Source: Turritopsis dohrnii
Taxonomy: Eukaryota > Cnidaria > Hydrozoa > Anthoathecata > Oceaniidae
NCBI GenBank assembly: GCA_027922465.2
Contig: BQMF02000221.1
Location: 248,001 to 312,000 of the forward strand
DNA: 64,000 bases
Direction of reading: 5' to 3'
This document shows, one piece after another, positions 11,339 to 24,700 of this stretch. The notes under the pieces are model-generated. The model ran no database searches. It was not told where the DNA came from and was given only the letters and a program-made list of their open reading frames with translations. Numbering within the stretch: position 1 is the stretch's first letter; each line of letters starts with the position of its first letter. Made by a program: the position numbers and the translations under genes.

Positions 11339-11639
11339 TATGAAACACTAGCATAGCTACAGCACATTTCTTAAAGTTGTTATACTAGGTTAAGGTTGTA
11401 CGCTCTGTAAAGATTTCAATTTCTTACACTTTATACTTACATAATTTGTGTGAACAACTAAAACGCGAAGATATACAAAGATATTCAAGACGGCACATTT
11501 TCGATTAATGCTTAGCAACAAATTAAGCAACATTACTACTAAAAATTGTTTATTTTTTAGGCAACATCATTACTAACGTCTGAACTTGGTTGCTTATAAA
11601 TAAAAAACCTCGGTGTAACATAGACATTAAATAGTAACT

Positions 11640-11930
11640 TGGGCTGTTCATATAGATCCGGGCTGTCCCGGGCTGACTCGGCTAGCCGGGTTGATTTTTA
11701 TCCCGTGTTCATATGATAATTTTCATCCCGCCCAACCGAGCTAGGATTTGTTGACATCATGTGACCTCGCATTTTTTGTGTAAGAATTTGATAAAATCCC
11801 AGCTTGCTCGCCGCAGGAATGGAGTGTTCATTATGTACAATTTTCATCCCGCCTAGCCAGCCAAGATCTCGGTAAAAAGAAGCGAGATCTCGGTAAAGCA
11901 GGCTGGCTCACTTATCATATTTGATGGGTC
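11640..11930. mobile_element. GC-rich 'gccggg / agatctcggt' repeat fragment
   Basis: Contrasts with its AT-rich surroundings: clusters of gggctgtcccgggctgac, ggctagccggg and agatctcggtaaa. The same words occur in the TIR element at 59,541-59,853 (ggctcggttagccggg, gagatctcggt). Probably a divergent member of that family; ends not defined. Confidence 0.5.
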
Positions 11931-12401
11931 GGCATGCGTGGCCATCGTGTTATATGCGTGATGACGCATTACAGTTGTTCTTGTTTTTATTGTTTTATCA
12001 ATAAAAATCTTCAGGACAACCTTCACATTATTTCTTACTTGCGCTTCTCTCCTTTAATATTGAGTTCACAAAAAACCGTGTTGAAAGTAGTTAACGTTAT
12101 AGCTCAATTATCTTATTGTACAAAAGAGAAAGTTTATTTTGATTGAATAAATTCCCATGTGTACCCCCGTGCAGGCTAATTATCACATATGATTGACAGC
12201 TCGGTATCTTAGCGGTGTTACAAAGAGAACATATTACGGCTCAAAGAAAATACGATGTATTAGAAAAAAAGTTGATTGTTGATTTAAAAAATAATTACAT
12301 GTTCAAATGAAACCATTTTATGTAAAGTTTTAGCACTGATGAGCGGTATTTATGTTAATTTTTCTATAAATAATGTTGTGTTTATCGGAGAAAAGTTTGA
12401 G

Positions 12402-15400
12402 ATGATTTTATGGAAGATTTTTTGTATAATGATCTATGTTTTGGTGAGTAGAGATGACTTTTATACCTCCTAAATTGTTTCTGAATTGTAAACATTCGAT
12501 TTAAAATGGTAGACTCTGCTATTTGCATGTTTTTTTTCGCGGCTTGTCTCGTGGTTTAAATTTGGCAAGAGAATAGAAGTTAATTTTTCTACAATTATCA
12601 TCTTCATGTTACCTTACAAAACAATGTCATGATAATGTCTGATTTTTTTATAGGCTTTACACGTATGTAGATGCTCAACATATCGAAAGGAAAAGAATAT
12701 CTTGTCAAAATATTACTGTGAAAGACACGGCTGGGTTAGTTGCTCTTTTTTCTTCTATGCTCTGATTTAATATTTCACCGGGTCATAGGTATATATGAAC
12801 AAACGTTTTTTCTGATTAGTTTATCCTATGTAACACCGAATTAAATTGTCACTTTCAATAAGAGAACTCATCATTGAATAACTTTTATTTTAGGGATCAA
12901 CAAATTATAATTCATTCTTGTGGAGTGTAAAGAGAACAAATTCTCCACCTGTGTACTTATTTGGGACAATACATGCGCCATATGACTTGGTATGGAGGTA
13001 CATACCTGTAAATGCAAAAGATGCATTAATGGATTCCACTCATGTATTTACTGAAGTTAACTTAAAAGATCCGAAAGTGATCAATGATATTTATAACTGT
13101 AGAAATTTACCAGGAAATTTAACAATTAAAGATGTGTTGCCCAAAGAACTTCATGATAAATTAGTAAAAACTTTACATAGATTTGAAGCCAGAAAAAGGA
13201 AATGGATTGCCAAGCTTACACAGTCACTATTTAAAGACCATTTAGTGCATTCCAGAGATATTTATCGCCAATATGAAAAACTAAAGCCAGTTTGGCTGAT
13301 TAGTACTATCTTGCAGCAATGGAATAAGTTTGCTGTTAAGTTGATGTTTAAACGAAGACCATCTTTGGATAGTTATTTAGTCCAAATAGCTGATGAGGTT
13401 GGTGCGTATAAGGGAGGAATAGAAGATGTGTCAATGCATTGTGATCCTATGGACAACTTGGGTGCAGCTAAGGTAAACAATATTGTAATGCACTCCATTT
13501 ATATACATAACACATTTTTTATAAAGTTTTTGTGGCTAAAGTGAAGACATAAATTTAAGTTATCAGTAATCAATTTGTAGGTGTTAGATCATGACCATAA
13601 TGATCTTACAGGTTAATGACCGAGTTCTGATAGTATTATCACAATTGGTGTCACTACATTAGTCATTAGGAATTATGTAAACATTTGCCGTAGGTTTTTT
13701 GATCAGATAAGGAATATTTGTCATAGTAACCTTATCTAATGTTTCTTTCAAAATTTCTAATTATGGATTCCTGTAACAAAAAATACATTTTTAATATCAT
13801 ATTTGTGCTGACAATATCTATGTCCAAAGTTTGTTGAATTTATGAATCACTGAATGTTGAATTAGGTTAGTGTTTTAGGTTAAAAAGCATATCAAGAAGT
13901 TTTCGAGGTCATTTTGTTGCTGACTTATATCTTTCTGACTGCACAGGACAATTAGCTTTGGGATTAGTGCAGGAGATAATTATGATGATAAGATTTGATG
14001 ACACCGCAATATAATTGACCTCTGTAATTGATATTAGCAGTTTTCTATGTATAATCACCTGCATCTGTTATCTTGTTGACAGTGTTGTTGAAGATGCACT
14101 TATCACAATTTATAAACTGTTGTAGGATCTCTCTGGATGATTTCAAAAGATAAGCCTGAACCAGGGGTTTACTTTGAGTATCATCCAGCTTAAATGGATG
14201 ATTGCAATGATATATTTTAGCAGTAATAATGTTTTAGCATTTCAATTTTGGTGGTGATATTTATTTGACCAGAACCATAGTTGCCAATAAACAAAAATAA
14301 ACAGAATGTGAAAAAGGTAGACTTTCGTAAAATTGCTTGACTAATGCTATGTAAAAAAATACCTGACAGTTTTGGTTAATACTTCTTATTTTTTTAATAA
14401 TCAATTTCCTTATCAAAGGTGATTAGGTTTGGCCTCCTGATGGCTGTAAGATGCTTATGAAAAAATATGCTTTTATCATTGTGCTTTATTTTTTTTTTTT
14501 GTTTTTTGTTGCAAGAGATTTTTATTTTTCATTCTCTAGTTCTTGTTAAGGGCATGCAATTGATATTGGTAAATAATTGACGAGGCTATTTCACTGCTAC
14601 TTACAGCTGTACACATCTATTAAATGCTCAAACTAGTGAATATTTTACATGTAATATAGTTATTAAAAAGCCCTGCTCATCTTAACGTTTTGAGCCACCT
14701 GCCTGTTGCAATTAAAATAACATTAGGCATCGGTTTATTGAATGCTCTATAATTGCGCTCCAATCAAATGCTCATTTGCCAGTTGCTTTAAAATCCTTAA
14801 TGGTGGGAATGAGTTCGGAATTAGCTGATGCTTAACGACACTACGTAATGTAAAACAAATCTAAGCACATAAAAAAGTATCAAGTTCATTCCTGAGGTTT
14901 ATTATGGATTACAAAGAAGTATGAGGCTGACTTAACATGACATTGAAATCATAATTGTGGTTTAATAATTAAAATCAAAATAAACTGATGCAGTTTGAGC
15001 ATCTGGGGGGATGTTAATCATTCCGCTAGGAATATTCTGCGGTTGATTACAAGCAATCAACGTGGTTATTTTTATACAATGGAAAACTTAATTAGCCTTT
15101 TTAATAACTGATTGTGCTTCCTTTTTTCTTTGTTTTTGTGACATGTTATTTGGATACAGAATGTTTTTAAGATAAAAGTGTTAAACATAGATAGGTTTGT
15201 TAAAACAATAATTTCAGCTACGAAATTTTTAATGAAAGATAAAACTGAAACATAGCAAATTGTTGTATTTAACATATATCTTGCAATTGCAAAAATACTT
15301 AGGTATGACAACATTCAGAATTCAATTTCGAAATTTCATTCACCAAACAAATCTTATGCCCTTTATGATATTTATGTATGGATGTTCAAGCTTTGTGAAA

Positions 15401-16637
15401 AACAATAAATGAAGTGAAGTGTAAGAAGTTCGGTAATGAATTCAAAATAGATATTTCAAAATTGCTTTTGGAATCCACTTTTTAAAAAATACCAGAGTAA
15501 CTACTTGTTTCATAAATATCATATTGGAGGAAAATATTGGTGTAAAGAAGGATTAATCTTGTTCATGAATGTTGTTATTTGTTTTTTTTAGGTGAACCTT
15601 GCTTTAAATGTGACACTGCATTCACAAAATCAACGCATGTCTGGAAAGTGGAAGTTCAAAGAAAACGATATACGGCGTGTTGCCAACCTCTACAAATGTG
15701 GTGATCCATTGAATACAAGCAAGCTGGGAACTCTATTCAGTGATTTTGCTGATGAAAATTTGAAACAAAAACTGGAAGAGATTGATGATTATTTTGCTAG
15801 GGAACTAGTCTACAAGCGAAATATTCATATGGCGAATCGAGTTGATGCTATGCTGAAAAACAGTAAATATGACAAGGCCAAGATGTTTTTCGCTGTTGGA
15901 GCAGGTGTGTTTAAGTTGTAGCTGTTTGTTATAGCAGCCACCTTTACGACTCTCAATACCATGTGTTGATGTTTATATTTGTTTCAGCTCATTTGCTTGG
16001 GAATGGATCAATAGTGACCTTGTTGAGAGACAAAGGGTACACTGTTACTCGCATCAAACCAAATGAAGACATCCCTGCGTAAGTTTGCTGTCATAGTTTT
16101 ACTGTTGAATATTTTGGGGATTAGAAATCCTTGGGAAGGATAAGGTAATCCTTGAAACGATCTTGTTATTTTACAGAACGGTTGAAAAGAAAAGAATAGA
16201 GAATGAAGGGAGAAAGCTGTATATGCAAGCTATGAACAGCAGTTTGTGAGTACCATCCAGTTAATTGCTCCTAACAACATGTTCGATTTTTAAAACTTGT
16301 GAAAGCTTTTAAATAATAAGCCTCACTTCGATGTTTTTCGATGTTCTGTTTTCTCCGAATCTCCGAATTGCTTAATAAAGTCGACTTTGATTTCCTCTGA
16401 GAGTTTGAATTTCGATACTCGACTGTATTTGGAACAAACAAAGAAGTCTTATTGAAGTGGTGTTTTTGTAGGTGGAAGGAAGTGGACAAGGAAGACATGA
16501 GTGGGAAACCGATCATCATTATCAAGAAGGTGGAAAAAAAATATGTGTATTATTATAATGCTGGTACTCGCTTCTATGGCAACAACATGTGGGCTGTGAT
16601 TGGCTTAGCGCTAGTATACTTATTGGCTCCGTTATGA
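12402..16637 (+). CDS. TIKI: TIKI-like metalloprotease (TraB/GumN-type Wnt antagonist), 7 exons
   Basis: TIKI proteins are membrane-anchored extracellular proteases that clip the N terminus of Wnt ligands and so inactivate them. Proposed exons, all with GT-AG borders and compatible phases: 12402-12443, 12654-12734, 12894-13472, 15592-15904, 15988-16078, 16177-16245 and 16472-16637, giving 447 codons with the stop. Exon 1 encodes a hydrophobic signal-peptide-like start (MILWKIFCIMIYVL). The first TIKI motif, PPVYLFGTIHAPYDLVW, carries the conserved GTIH histidine. FTEVNL follows, then VWLI, a KRRPSLDSYLVQIA segment, NLYKCGD, RELVYKRN and the AVGAAHLLGNGS motif that corresponds to the family's second (GAGHFLGN) histidine motif. 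The C terminus ends in a hydrophobic stretch (WAVIGLALVYLLAPL), as expected for the GPI/TM anchor. The family is certain; exon 2 is the least certain exon (donor gttagt). Confidence 0.93.
13473..15591 (+). other. intron 3 of the TIKI-like gene, no other feature
   Basis: A 2.1-kb AT-rich intron. No embedded ORF, inverted-repeat element or RNA gene is recognised; a T-rich tract lies near 14,488. Confidence 0.7.
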
Positions 16638-17020
16638 CCGTGTTGTTTCCTTGCATACGTTTGAAGGAAGAGCGAGGTGCTGAACCAGAAAGGGTTGCCG
16701 CACAGCTGCTGGTTCCATTTTGAATCATTGCTGACGTCATTTCCAATCAAGATATAGGTTTTCAAGGAACAATTACCTGTCCATGTTCACGTGATCAATG
16801 AAATCAACAACGTCCGTAATGAGTTGTTCGTCAAAAACAACTAGACGTCACGTCATGTCGATATGAACACCAAAATCCAAAAAACATAACCGCTTCATTC
16901 GATGGTTGGAACAGGCGAGTTGCCATGGTGAAGCGTAGAGTAATCACACAACATCCGTGTTCACACTTTCCAGGACGTTTGCAATTTCGTCCATTTTTTC
17001 AATTGCATGAAAATCCGGTT

Positions 17021-17153
17021 CCCAGGGGACAAAATCGGCAAAAAAAACACTGCGAAGAAGAGCATTTTCATTGCAATAGTGTGCATGTTTACGTGTCTTT
17101 CTATAGAAATGTACTCCTTTGCAGTGATTTTTTCAACACGTTTGTCCACTGGG
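17021..17153. mobile_element. palindromic 'CACTGCGA' MITE copy
   Basis: The left arm (cccaggggacaaaatcgg, then cactgcgaag) and right arm (gcagtgattt, then tttgtccactggg) mirror each other. The shared centre with tttctatagaaatg and gtactcctttg identifies the family. Confidence 0.85.
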
Positions 17154-17402
17154 TTGTATGTTGTATGTATATTAACTAGAATTTAAAGCTTTTGTATTAT
17201 AGCATCGTATTTATTTATGGTTCGTCTCAAACTTGTGGTGTTCGAACGCCCGAGACAAGCTACTAAGCAATGTTATTAAAAATAATCAAGTATATATATT
17301 TATATTTTTATTTGCTGAGGTAAGCATCTTAACCGTCTATCGATGATATTTCCTAAACTTTTTCACAGTTGTCAAGGAGGTTGTCAAGGAAGTTTGGTTA
17401 TA

Positions 17403-17576
17403 CAGTGGACTCTCTATAATTCGACTTTCCAGTACTCGAACTCTCCATAATTGAAACTGAATCAATAGGTCCCTTCAAGCTAAAACCTAGCAAAATCACT
17501 CCCTATAACTCGAATTCTCCATAATTCGAACGATTTTGTTTTCACCTTCGAGGTTCAAATAAGCGGGAGTCCACTG
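17403..17576. mobile_element. 174-bp pogo/Tigger-type MITE, TA target duplication
   Basis: Begins cagtggactctc and ends gggagtccactg, with TA on both sides (17401-17402 and 17577-17578). Internally it repeats ctccataattcgaa and ctctataattcgac. CAG termini with a TA duplication are characteristic of pogo/Tigger elements. It has no ORF and depends on a transposase encoded elsewhere. Confidence 0.8.
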
Positions 17577-17845
17577 TAGTTTCGGAAAGTTTCTTTTCCC
17601 GTAACCGAAATTAGTACCAATGGAAAAAATCCTAAATATTCTTTGATAGTGGTTATGAAAACTAAAAAAATTATACATATATATTATTTTTTTTTTCGGT
17701 CAAATTATCGATTGCACATTGGATGAAGAGATTTTTCTCTGGCATCAATTTTTTAAGAAAAAAATGTTAATGTATCATAGTTTTGTAAAACAGATATTAT
17801 ATTACCGTGCATTTAACTATTTCCTTACTCCTCTCCATACTACTA

Positions 17846-17950
17846 TTGCGTTGAAAAATCACTGCGAGAGAGTGCATTTCTGTAGGAATACACATTCTGT
17901 TTCAATGAAAATGCTCTTCGGCGCAGTGGCTTTTGGACGATTTTTGAGTG
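17846..17950. mobile_element. degraded palindromic 'CACTGCGA' MITE copy
   Basis: aaaaatcactgcgagagagtg on the left is partly mirrored by gctcttcggcgcagtggctt on the right. The outer gggcaaaat arms are mostly gone. Confidence 0.7.
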
Positions 17951-17959
17951 AAATTTCGA

Positions 17960-20900
17960 TGAGCATCTTATCTTGCTCCATTGAAAATACATCCCAGCTG
18001 TTTGTGTATTTATGTGACCCTATCTTACCATGATCGATTAGTCGGACGTGATATAAATAAATGTGAAGCGATTATGCTGAGAAGATGTTGAGTGGATATC
18101 TCCTTTTGTTTGAAGAAAGCTAATCCCTGCCATGTTCACACGATAATTTAAACTGAAAAAAAAAACTTCCTGACAAATTGAAATAATGACGAGTAATATG
18201 AGATGTGGATGCAACGAGAATATTTCAAAAGCTGTTATGCAGAAAAAAAAGTTAGACTAGCAAATTCGTCCACAAGGACCTTATCAGTATGCAAATCAGA
18301 TTGCGTTCAAACTATTTCGTTGCCCTAGATATAACGGTCATGAATAATTTACCTGTCCACACGTACCAGTTTTAAAGTCACAGACAACAGGTATTCATAG
18401 AGTTACGTAATCAAAACAAACATGGCGTAGGTTTGATCTAAAATATCGTTTTCAGAGCTTTGGAAAGCCAACCTACCTCTCATGCAAGTCAATCTGACCA
18501 ACAAATTTGCTATTCCCCCGCTTACGATGAAAGGAAAATAAAGCTGAATTCGGGAATTAAAAAGAAACCAACCGAATTACTTTCAAAGGATTAGCAAATC
18601 CAAACGCGAAGAATATTCCCTTTCGGGTTATTTATAAGAAAACAACTCATGTGAAGTGAGGAACGAAATAAAGATTAAGTTTCACTCAGCAACCTTGTCG
18701 AATTGTTCCATAGTATACATGTACGTGAATTTCGTTACGTTATTTCGTTGCGGTCATACTTTGCAGATTTCTCTCGAATAGGAGATGAAGTAACCTTCCC
18801 ATATGTTCTTTTATAGAAGACGCTTTTTCATTAGAGCCTCGATGAATAGGACTGAGTTTTAGGCTTGATACTCTTATAAAACATACTCATCGAGCACAGC
18901 CACTAGAATACACGTGACTCCAAGCAAGAAAACAACAATCCGGATATAAGGGAAGTGAGTGAGTAATTTATGAGCTCACCAAATATGTGAACTCACCTGA
19001 GCTGAGTGGTTGACAACCACATTTGCAAGTCTTGATCCGCATGATATTATATACTTTGCTACTATCTTATTCGGAGGCGCAAGTAGAAAACACAAAAATT
19101 TTTCCCTGGCCTCAACCGTGTTTCATGTTCGCTTTTGCGCTTCGCTCAAAAATTAAAAATTACATCAATCACATGCATACTTTATATTTGGGGTTCACAT
19201 CTCTGGCTCACTGAGATGGATGAAACTCTCTTGTATACAGAATTTGGTGTTTTCTTTCTTTTCCTCTCAAAACAGGTCGAAAAAAATGTTTTCTAGTATA
19301 ATCATACTTCACATTTGTTGTTTTTTTCTATCCTTATCGGTTTTGTTTTCAAGTTTTAAGCATATTATAAATATTACACTTGGCATTTACTTGATTAGAA
19401 AGATTCTTACATTGTGCTGTTGGCTGTTTAGACAAAATATTTATTCAAAACGAGGCTGTTTTATTCCATTTTTTTCGTCTCAAAATATCACAGTTAAAAA
19501 ATTGAAAAAGCTAAGATGGCTATTTTGTTCTACTTTACTTTATCTTTCATCTATGTTCATAAAATCCCCACAAAAAGGATCGGCGGAATATTTCAAACTA
19601 TTTCATTATTCCATAAATCCCTCAAATCTGTAAGCCTCTTGCTAGCGGTCGCATAAAGACGTACATTTAGAGCATTTTGTCAACCCAGCAAGAGGTCAGG
19701 ATATACTTAAAAATTTTTGAGAATAAACAAATCACTAAAATATGTTGAACAAAAGCAAACTAATTCTTCTTTCGTTGTTAATCCGTTTGGTTTTTGTAAG
19801 TAAATCTGTATAATCCACAGTATCCTACTGTGAAGAAAAAATAGATGTGAAATTGACACCTATTACATCGAAATGGGCATGGTTTCTGTTTAAACAGAGC
19901 TTCTACATCAGGGAGACTCCCATTCGTGTCGATGTAACTAACTCAGTCAAATAAAAGATGTCAAGATCTTGAAAAATTAGCAATTTGTTCAAAATTTTTG
20001 TATGTTATGGTTTATTTTAAGTGAAATACAGTACGCTGGTAGGCGCTATAAATGTTTATTGCTTATTATAACGCCCATTGGCTGCATAGAATGCCAGTAT
20101 ATATGTGTGACATTTTCAAGTGCTCCAATATTTTATGTGCAAGTTTTACTGTTAAACACCATTTCAAATTCTTCTTACAACTTTGTTTATAGCCTAGACT
20201 GATAGTATGTTGGGATATTTAGGAACCAGTGTGTTGCACAAGAACAATAGAAACCAGGCTAGCTGGAATTATTTGATGCAATGGGAAAGCTTAAATCATT
20301 AAAACTGTGGATTTTTCGTTTATGTTGCGTAGTTACCACCTGCTAGGAAGGGGCGGTGCAGTTTTTGTTCATATATTTCAACCCCCTGATTTAAGTTTGT
20401 TCAAACAACAGAAGACACACATACAAAAAATACTGAGTAAAAAAAGCAAATGCGCTTGCAAATTCAAATAGGTAATCGCTCCGCAATTAATCGATTACCA
20501 GTGTAGTGAACAGAGAATAGAAACGTCTCCTTGTCGATTTCAAATATATTCGACGCATAAAAAAAAGATTCTCTGATCTTGTGCAAATGCGTGTTGGCCA
20601 TAATCAGCAATGAAAATGTGTTTTCGAATATGTACGCGTGTCAATAAATTCTTGATTTTGTCAATACAGCACTGCCGATAGTTTTAGTGTTAAATCAACT
20701 CGGGCAAAGTGACCCTGTGAGTTAGTTTACTTGTTGCATTTTCAAGGATCAATGCACTTGACAATAATTATCTTTTGTGTACTCTGTAGTGTAAAACAAC
20801 CTTTAAAGAAATAGATTCAAGCTCTGTGCACACGTCTGCATTTCTTCGATTTATTCAAGAACCGCCCCTAAAATCTACTTCCATTTTATTCTTTCACTAA

Positions 20901-21780
20901 TTTAATTTCGTGTAATTAATGACCAGATAATTACAATTTTAGAAAAATAATACCAATTTCCTGCTAATGTAAAAGAAAATTTTATTTTTGTTTTGTCGAA
21001 AAAAATTTTTTTTTACTGCGACTAATGAATCCGTTATCCTCTTGTATGACGTCATTAAACTTGATTAAAGGGACGCTGAACTTGAAATTAACGGATCCAA
21101 AACAGCTTTAGTGGGTTCTCCAATAAGCTTCAATTTGTCTGTCCTTCATAATTAAGTTTTATCTTATATGTAAATAAAATGACAGAGTGAAACCTTCGAA
21201 CGGTGATTTATTCGTAGTTGGATCCCACTGTGTGACGCTATCTTTCTTTTTAATCATAGTCAATTATGACTACATTGAAGGACGAACTTGTTCAATGTTA
21301 CAGAACAACAAAAAAATCGAATAGATGGTCAACAGAAAAGAAAGAAAAAAGGGGCAAAGGATTAATAATTGATGAAAGGTGGATGGTGTAACCTATCAAG
21401 ATCATGCTGAAAAAGAATAGCTTGGATGATCGAGCCAATTCTCTGTTTACTCTCAAATCTGATGTAATGACGTCATGTCTGTTTTGGCACGTCAACATCG
21501 CCTTAAGAGGTAGCTTAACAAGGAATATGTGAACATGTGTGATATTCAAAACAACATCACTGTATATTCAAAAGTCAATCAGATTCTTCACCATTCTGTC
21601 CTTTCCCCAATTGGTGGAAAATTGGACCACATGATCCTATTTCTGGGGGGAATGAAAATCATATACCAAGATTCAATGTATTAATGGTGTCTATTTCATA
21701 ATGAACCATCACTTCAAAGTAAATAAAAAAAAAATCTTAATTTGATGATGTTGATCCATAAGATCCAGTTTTGATGGAGT
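17960..21780. other. non-coding, no gene recognised
   Basis: Intergenic sequence between the convergent ends of the TIKI-like gene (+) and the coiled-coil gene (-). The ORFs here (for example 19,220-19,633) are Phe/Ser/Leu-rich translations of T-rich DNA with no splice or domain support. No RNA gene or clear inverted-repeat element was found. Confidence 0.55.
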
Positions 21781-21784
21781 AGCA

Positions 21785-24700
21785 TCATAGTCCGTCTTTT
21801 CGCAGTGACCTCTCGTTATCCGTGACGAAAGAGAATTCATTTAAACTCACATCTTTAAGTAGTTCGTCCGAATTAACATCCAAATCATATGTTCGATCCA
21901 AAGCCTTTTCTTCCAAAAAGTCAAACTCTTTTTCCAGGCTCCTTTTCGATGATTTACTGTCATCATTCGATAGCTTTTCACCAGCTTTTGATAAAAAGTC
22001 ACTTAATATTTTTGAAGAATGTTCCTTTCTTTCCGGGAGTGTCTCGCGGCCTTGACTTATTACACCGCGTTCCACCGTACTTGTCATGTTATCATCGAAC
22101 AAGTCATCTTCGTCAAACTTGTCTTCCATTTTAAGGCGTGATTCATCTTTCATGTAACTATTCATATAATCTTTACCACCGAATGTTTCATCGTCGCTCG
22201 CAATTAGATCACCATCCAAGGTCAAACTTTCCAGACTTATATCAAGATCACTGCTTTGTGACAGTAGCGTATTCAAAGGACTATCATCGTTGAGATAGGG
22301 CTGTAGCTTTCTTTTTAGACAATTAGTGTCCTTGAATAAATCATCTAAACATAAAATAGATTGGAATCTTATTCAACATTCCGATAGAAATTTTGAGGCA
22401 TCCTCTCTATTCTTTTTGCTGACAGAGTTTCCGAAACGTTAGGCACTAACCACATTCCGATACATCCCACCATTAACAAAATATGTGATGAAATCGCTAG
22501 AACCGTTCGGTAGTTCAACATTTCAAACAAATCGATCCATTTCATTAGAGCTCAATGAGTATATGTTTCCACCACGATGGCTCTGAGGGGTCACTTCTGT
22601 TCTTTTGTAAATCTCTTATCTTCATTTATAAAAACAATGGAAAAACGAAGGGAGAATCCTGATTTTAGCACAATTCCTTATAATAGCATTTTTGAAAATG
22701 AAAGGGGAATTACTGAGAAATGAAAAGTAACGAAATAATTCTTTTTTCAATCTTTACAAAGAGAAGAGAGAAAACAAACAAATTTGGAAATTTTGCTGCA
22801 GACAGACTTCTCCTATTTTATCTATTCCTATTCAGGCTGTGTAGCAGACACATAACACACGTTCTTTTTTTTTTATATATATAAGCAACCAAGGTCAAAC
22901 ATTGGTAGAAATGTTGCTTAAAAAAATGACCATTTTTTAGTAGTACTGTAGCTTAATTTTAATTTTAGTTGTCTTCTTCCAGTCTTCGATGGTTTTTCAC
23001 TTTTCTTTTTCATGAAAAGGAAAGACGAATTTTTAGCGATTTTTACAAATTTCACTTCATTTTGAAATCCTTATTTTATTTCCTCATTGTTTTTACAAAA
23101 GAAGAGAAAGGGTTTACAGAAGAATAAATGCAAACTCTTTTTTTTATTGGCTAAGTTTTTAATAGGAAGAACTTGCATGATATGAAGGAAACGTTAGGCC
23201 CAGTTCACACTGAAACATTTGAATACCTCGCGTTAGAAATAGCTAGGACCATAAGATGGAGGTGGCCGTCCATTACACCATCAACGAGGTAATCAATTTT
23301 TTTTTTTTGAATCACTCGCCCCACTCAAGGCCGAAGCCACTACAAGGAGTGAGGCTACATATTCCGGATGTTCATCATAGCGTTAATCTCCCCGACTAGC
23401 CTTCATTTTCCCCGAAATACATCAGAGAATCGAGCTAGTTGCAGTACCTCCAGGAGTCGTGACTTTTTCAACACCCGACCTCAGCGGGGTTTGAACCCTC
23501 AATATTGGGTTCCTAAGCTCAATGCTTTAAACACTAAGCCACTACTGCTTAAATTTTCCATTAGTTATCCATCACCTCCGTCTCTTTAGTAACTTGTCTA
23601 ATTAACATAATACTAATTAAGATAGGCAATATCCGGAGATACCTTTATAAAGTTGTCAGTTGTCACAGTTCTGCGACATACATAAAGCTCGGGTAAACCT
23701 ACTCCATATTTTAGGGTGGAACAGACCGGTGCGTAGGCGTCTAACTTCGGAAACAGAGCATTATTGACTAAAGCTATGGCGATAGGAGATTAAAAATGCT
23801 AATATAAAAATCTTCACACAACCTTCGTCCTCACTGCTACACAAACGTTTTTCTGTATAGGTGAGCTTGTAACTTTTATCAGCAGCTTGAGGTACTTTCC
23901 GTTTTGTTGAATTAGCCGAGTCGTGATTCAAATCTAACACTAGATCACTAATAAAAACAAAAAATAATAATGCTAATACCTCCACTAGTGATTTTTTAAA
24001 ATGACAAGAAAACCATGTTAAGTCCAATATTTGAGGGAAATCACCTTTTCACATTATGTACCAGGTACTAAGCAAACCATTTACTAATGGGGAGACTACC
24101 TTAGTTTTTCATTTACCTACCTGTATTTAAAAGCTACTTAACCTTAAACCTGAGAACATGCTAGTATAGGAATCTGTCAAACACTATGCATTGCTTCATT
24201 ATTTTGTAACCATAAGTAAGTAAGTAACCGAGAGTTTTTAGTCCTTGGGCTTCCATCCGTAATGGTTGGTTCTTTTGCCCGCCGACTTGCAACTGGTAGT
24301 TGACTCACCGCCAGAGATACGTATAGCATTGCTCTAACTTGCCCGAAGGCCAGTGTGCAGTCAATCGATGGCTTTTAATGGGCTGATACGTTGCTTTTAA
24401 AGCGCATTGGAGTGGAGTATCGAGATACAACATGACTGGACTCCAACACACACTCAAAGGTACTAACCACTACACTATCGCTGCACAAGTAAAGAAAAAA
24501 CAACAATCACACCTGATCTCTTGGATTTGCTTCTTCAAGTATTGGAGCTCACTTTCTTTTCTGTCCGTCATTTGACGCAAGCTCCTTTGATTTTCGCTCA
24601 CAGCAGACACATCCTGCAAACAAAGTGGAATAATCGTGACAAAACTTCAATGGTTCAAAGTATTTTATTGTTTTCATCTTTTTAATGGAATGTTTCTCAC

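Noticed and set aside
19220..19633. 137-codon ORF rich in Phe, Leu and Ser
   Set aside because: Looks like several membrane segments, but this is what T-rich DNA gives; no splice sites, no family, and no coding-like composition.
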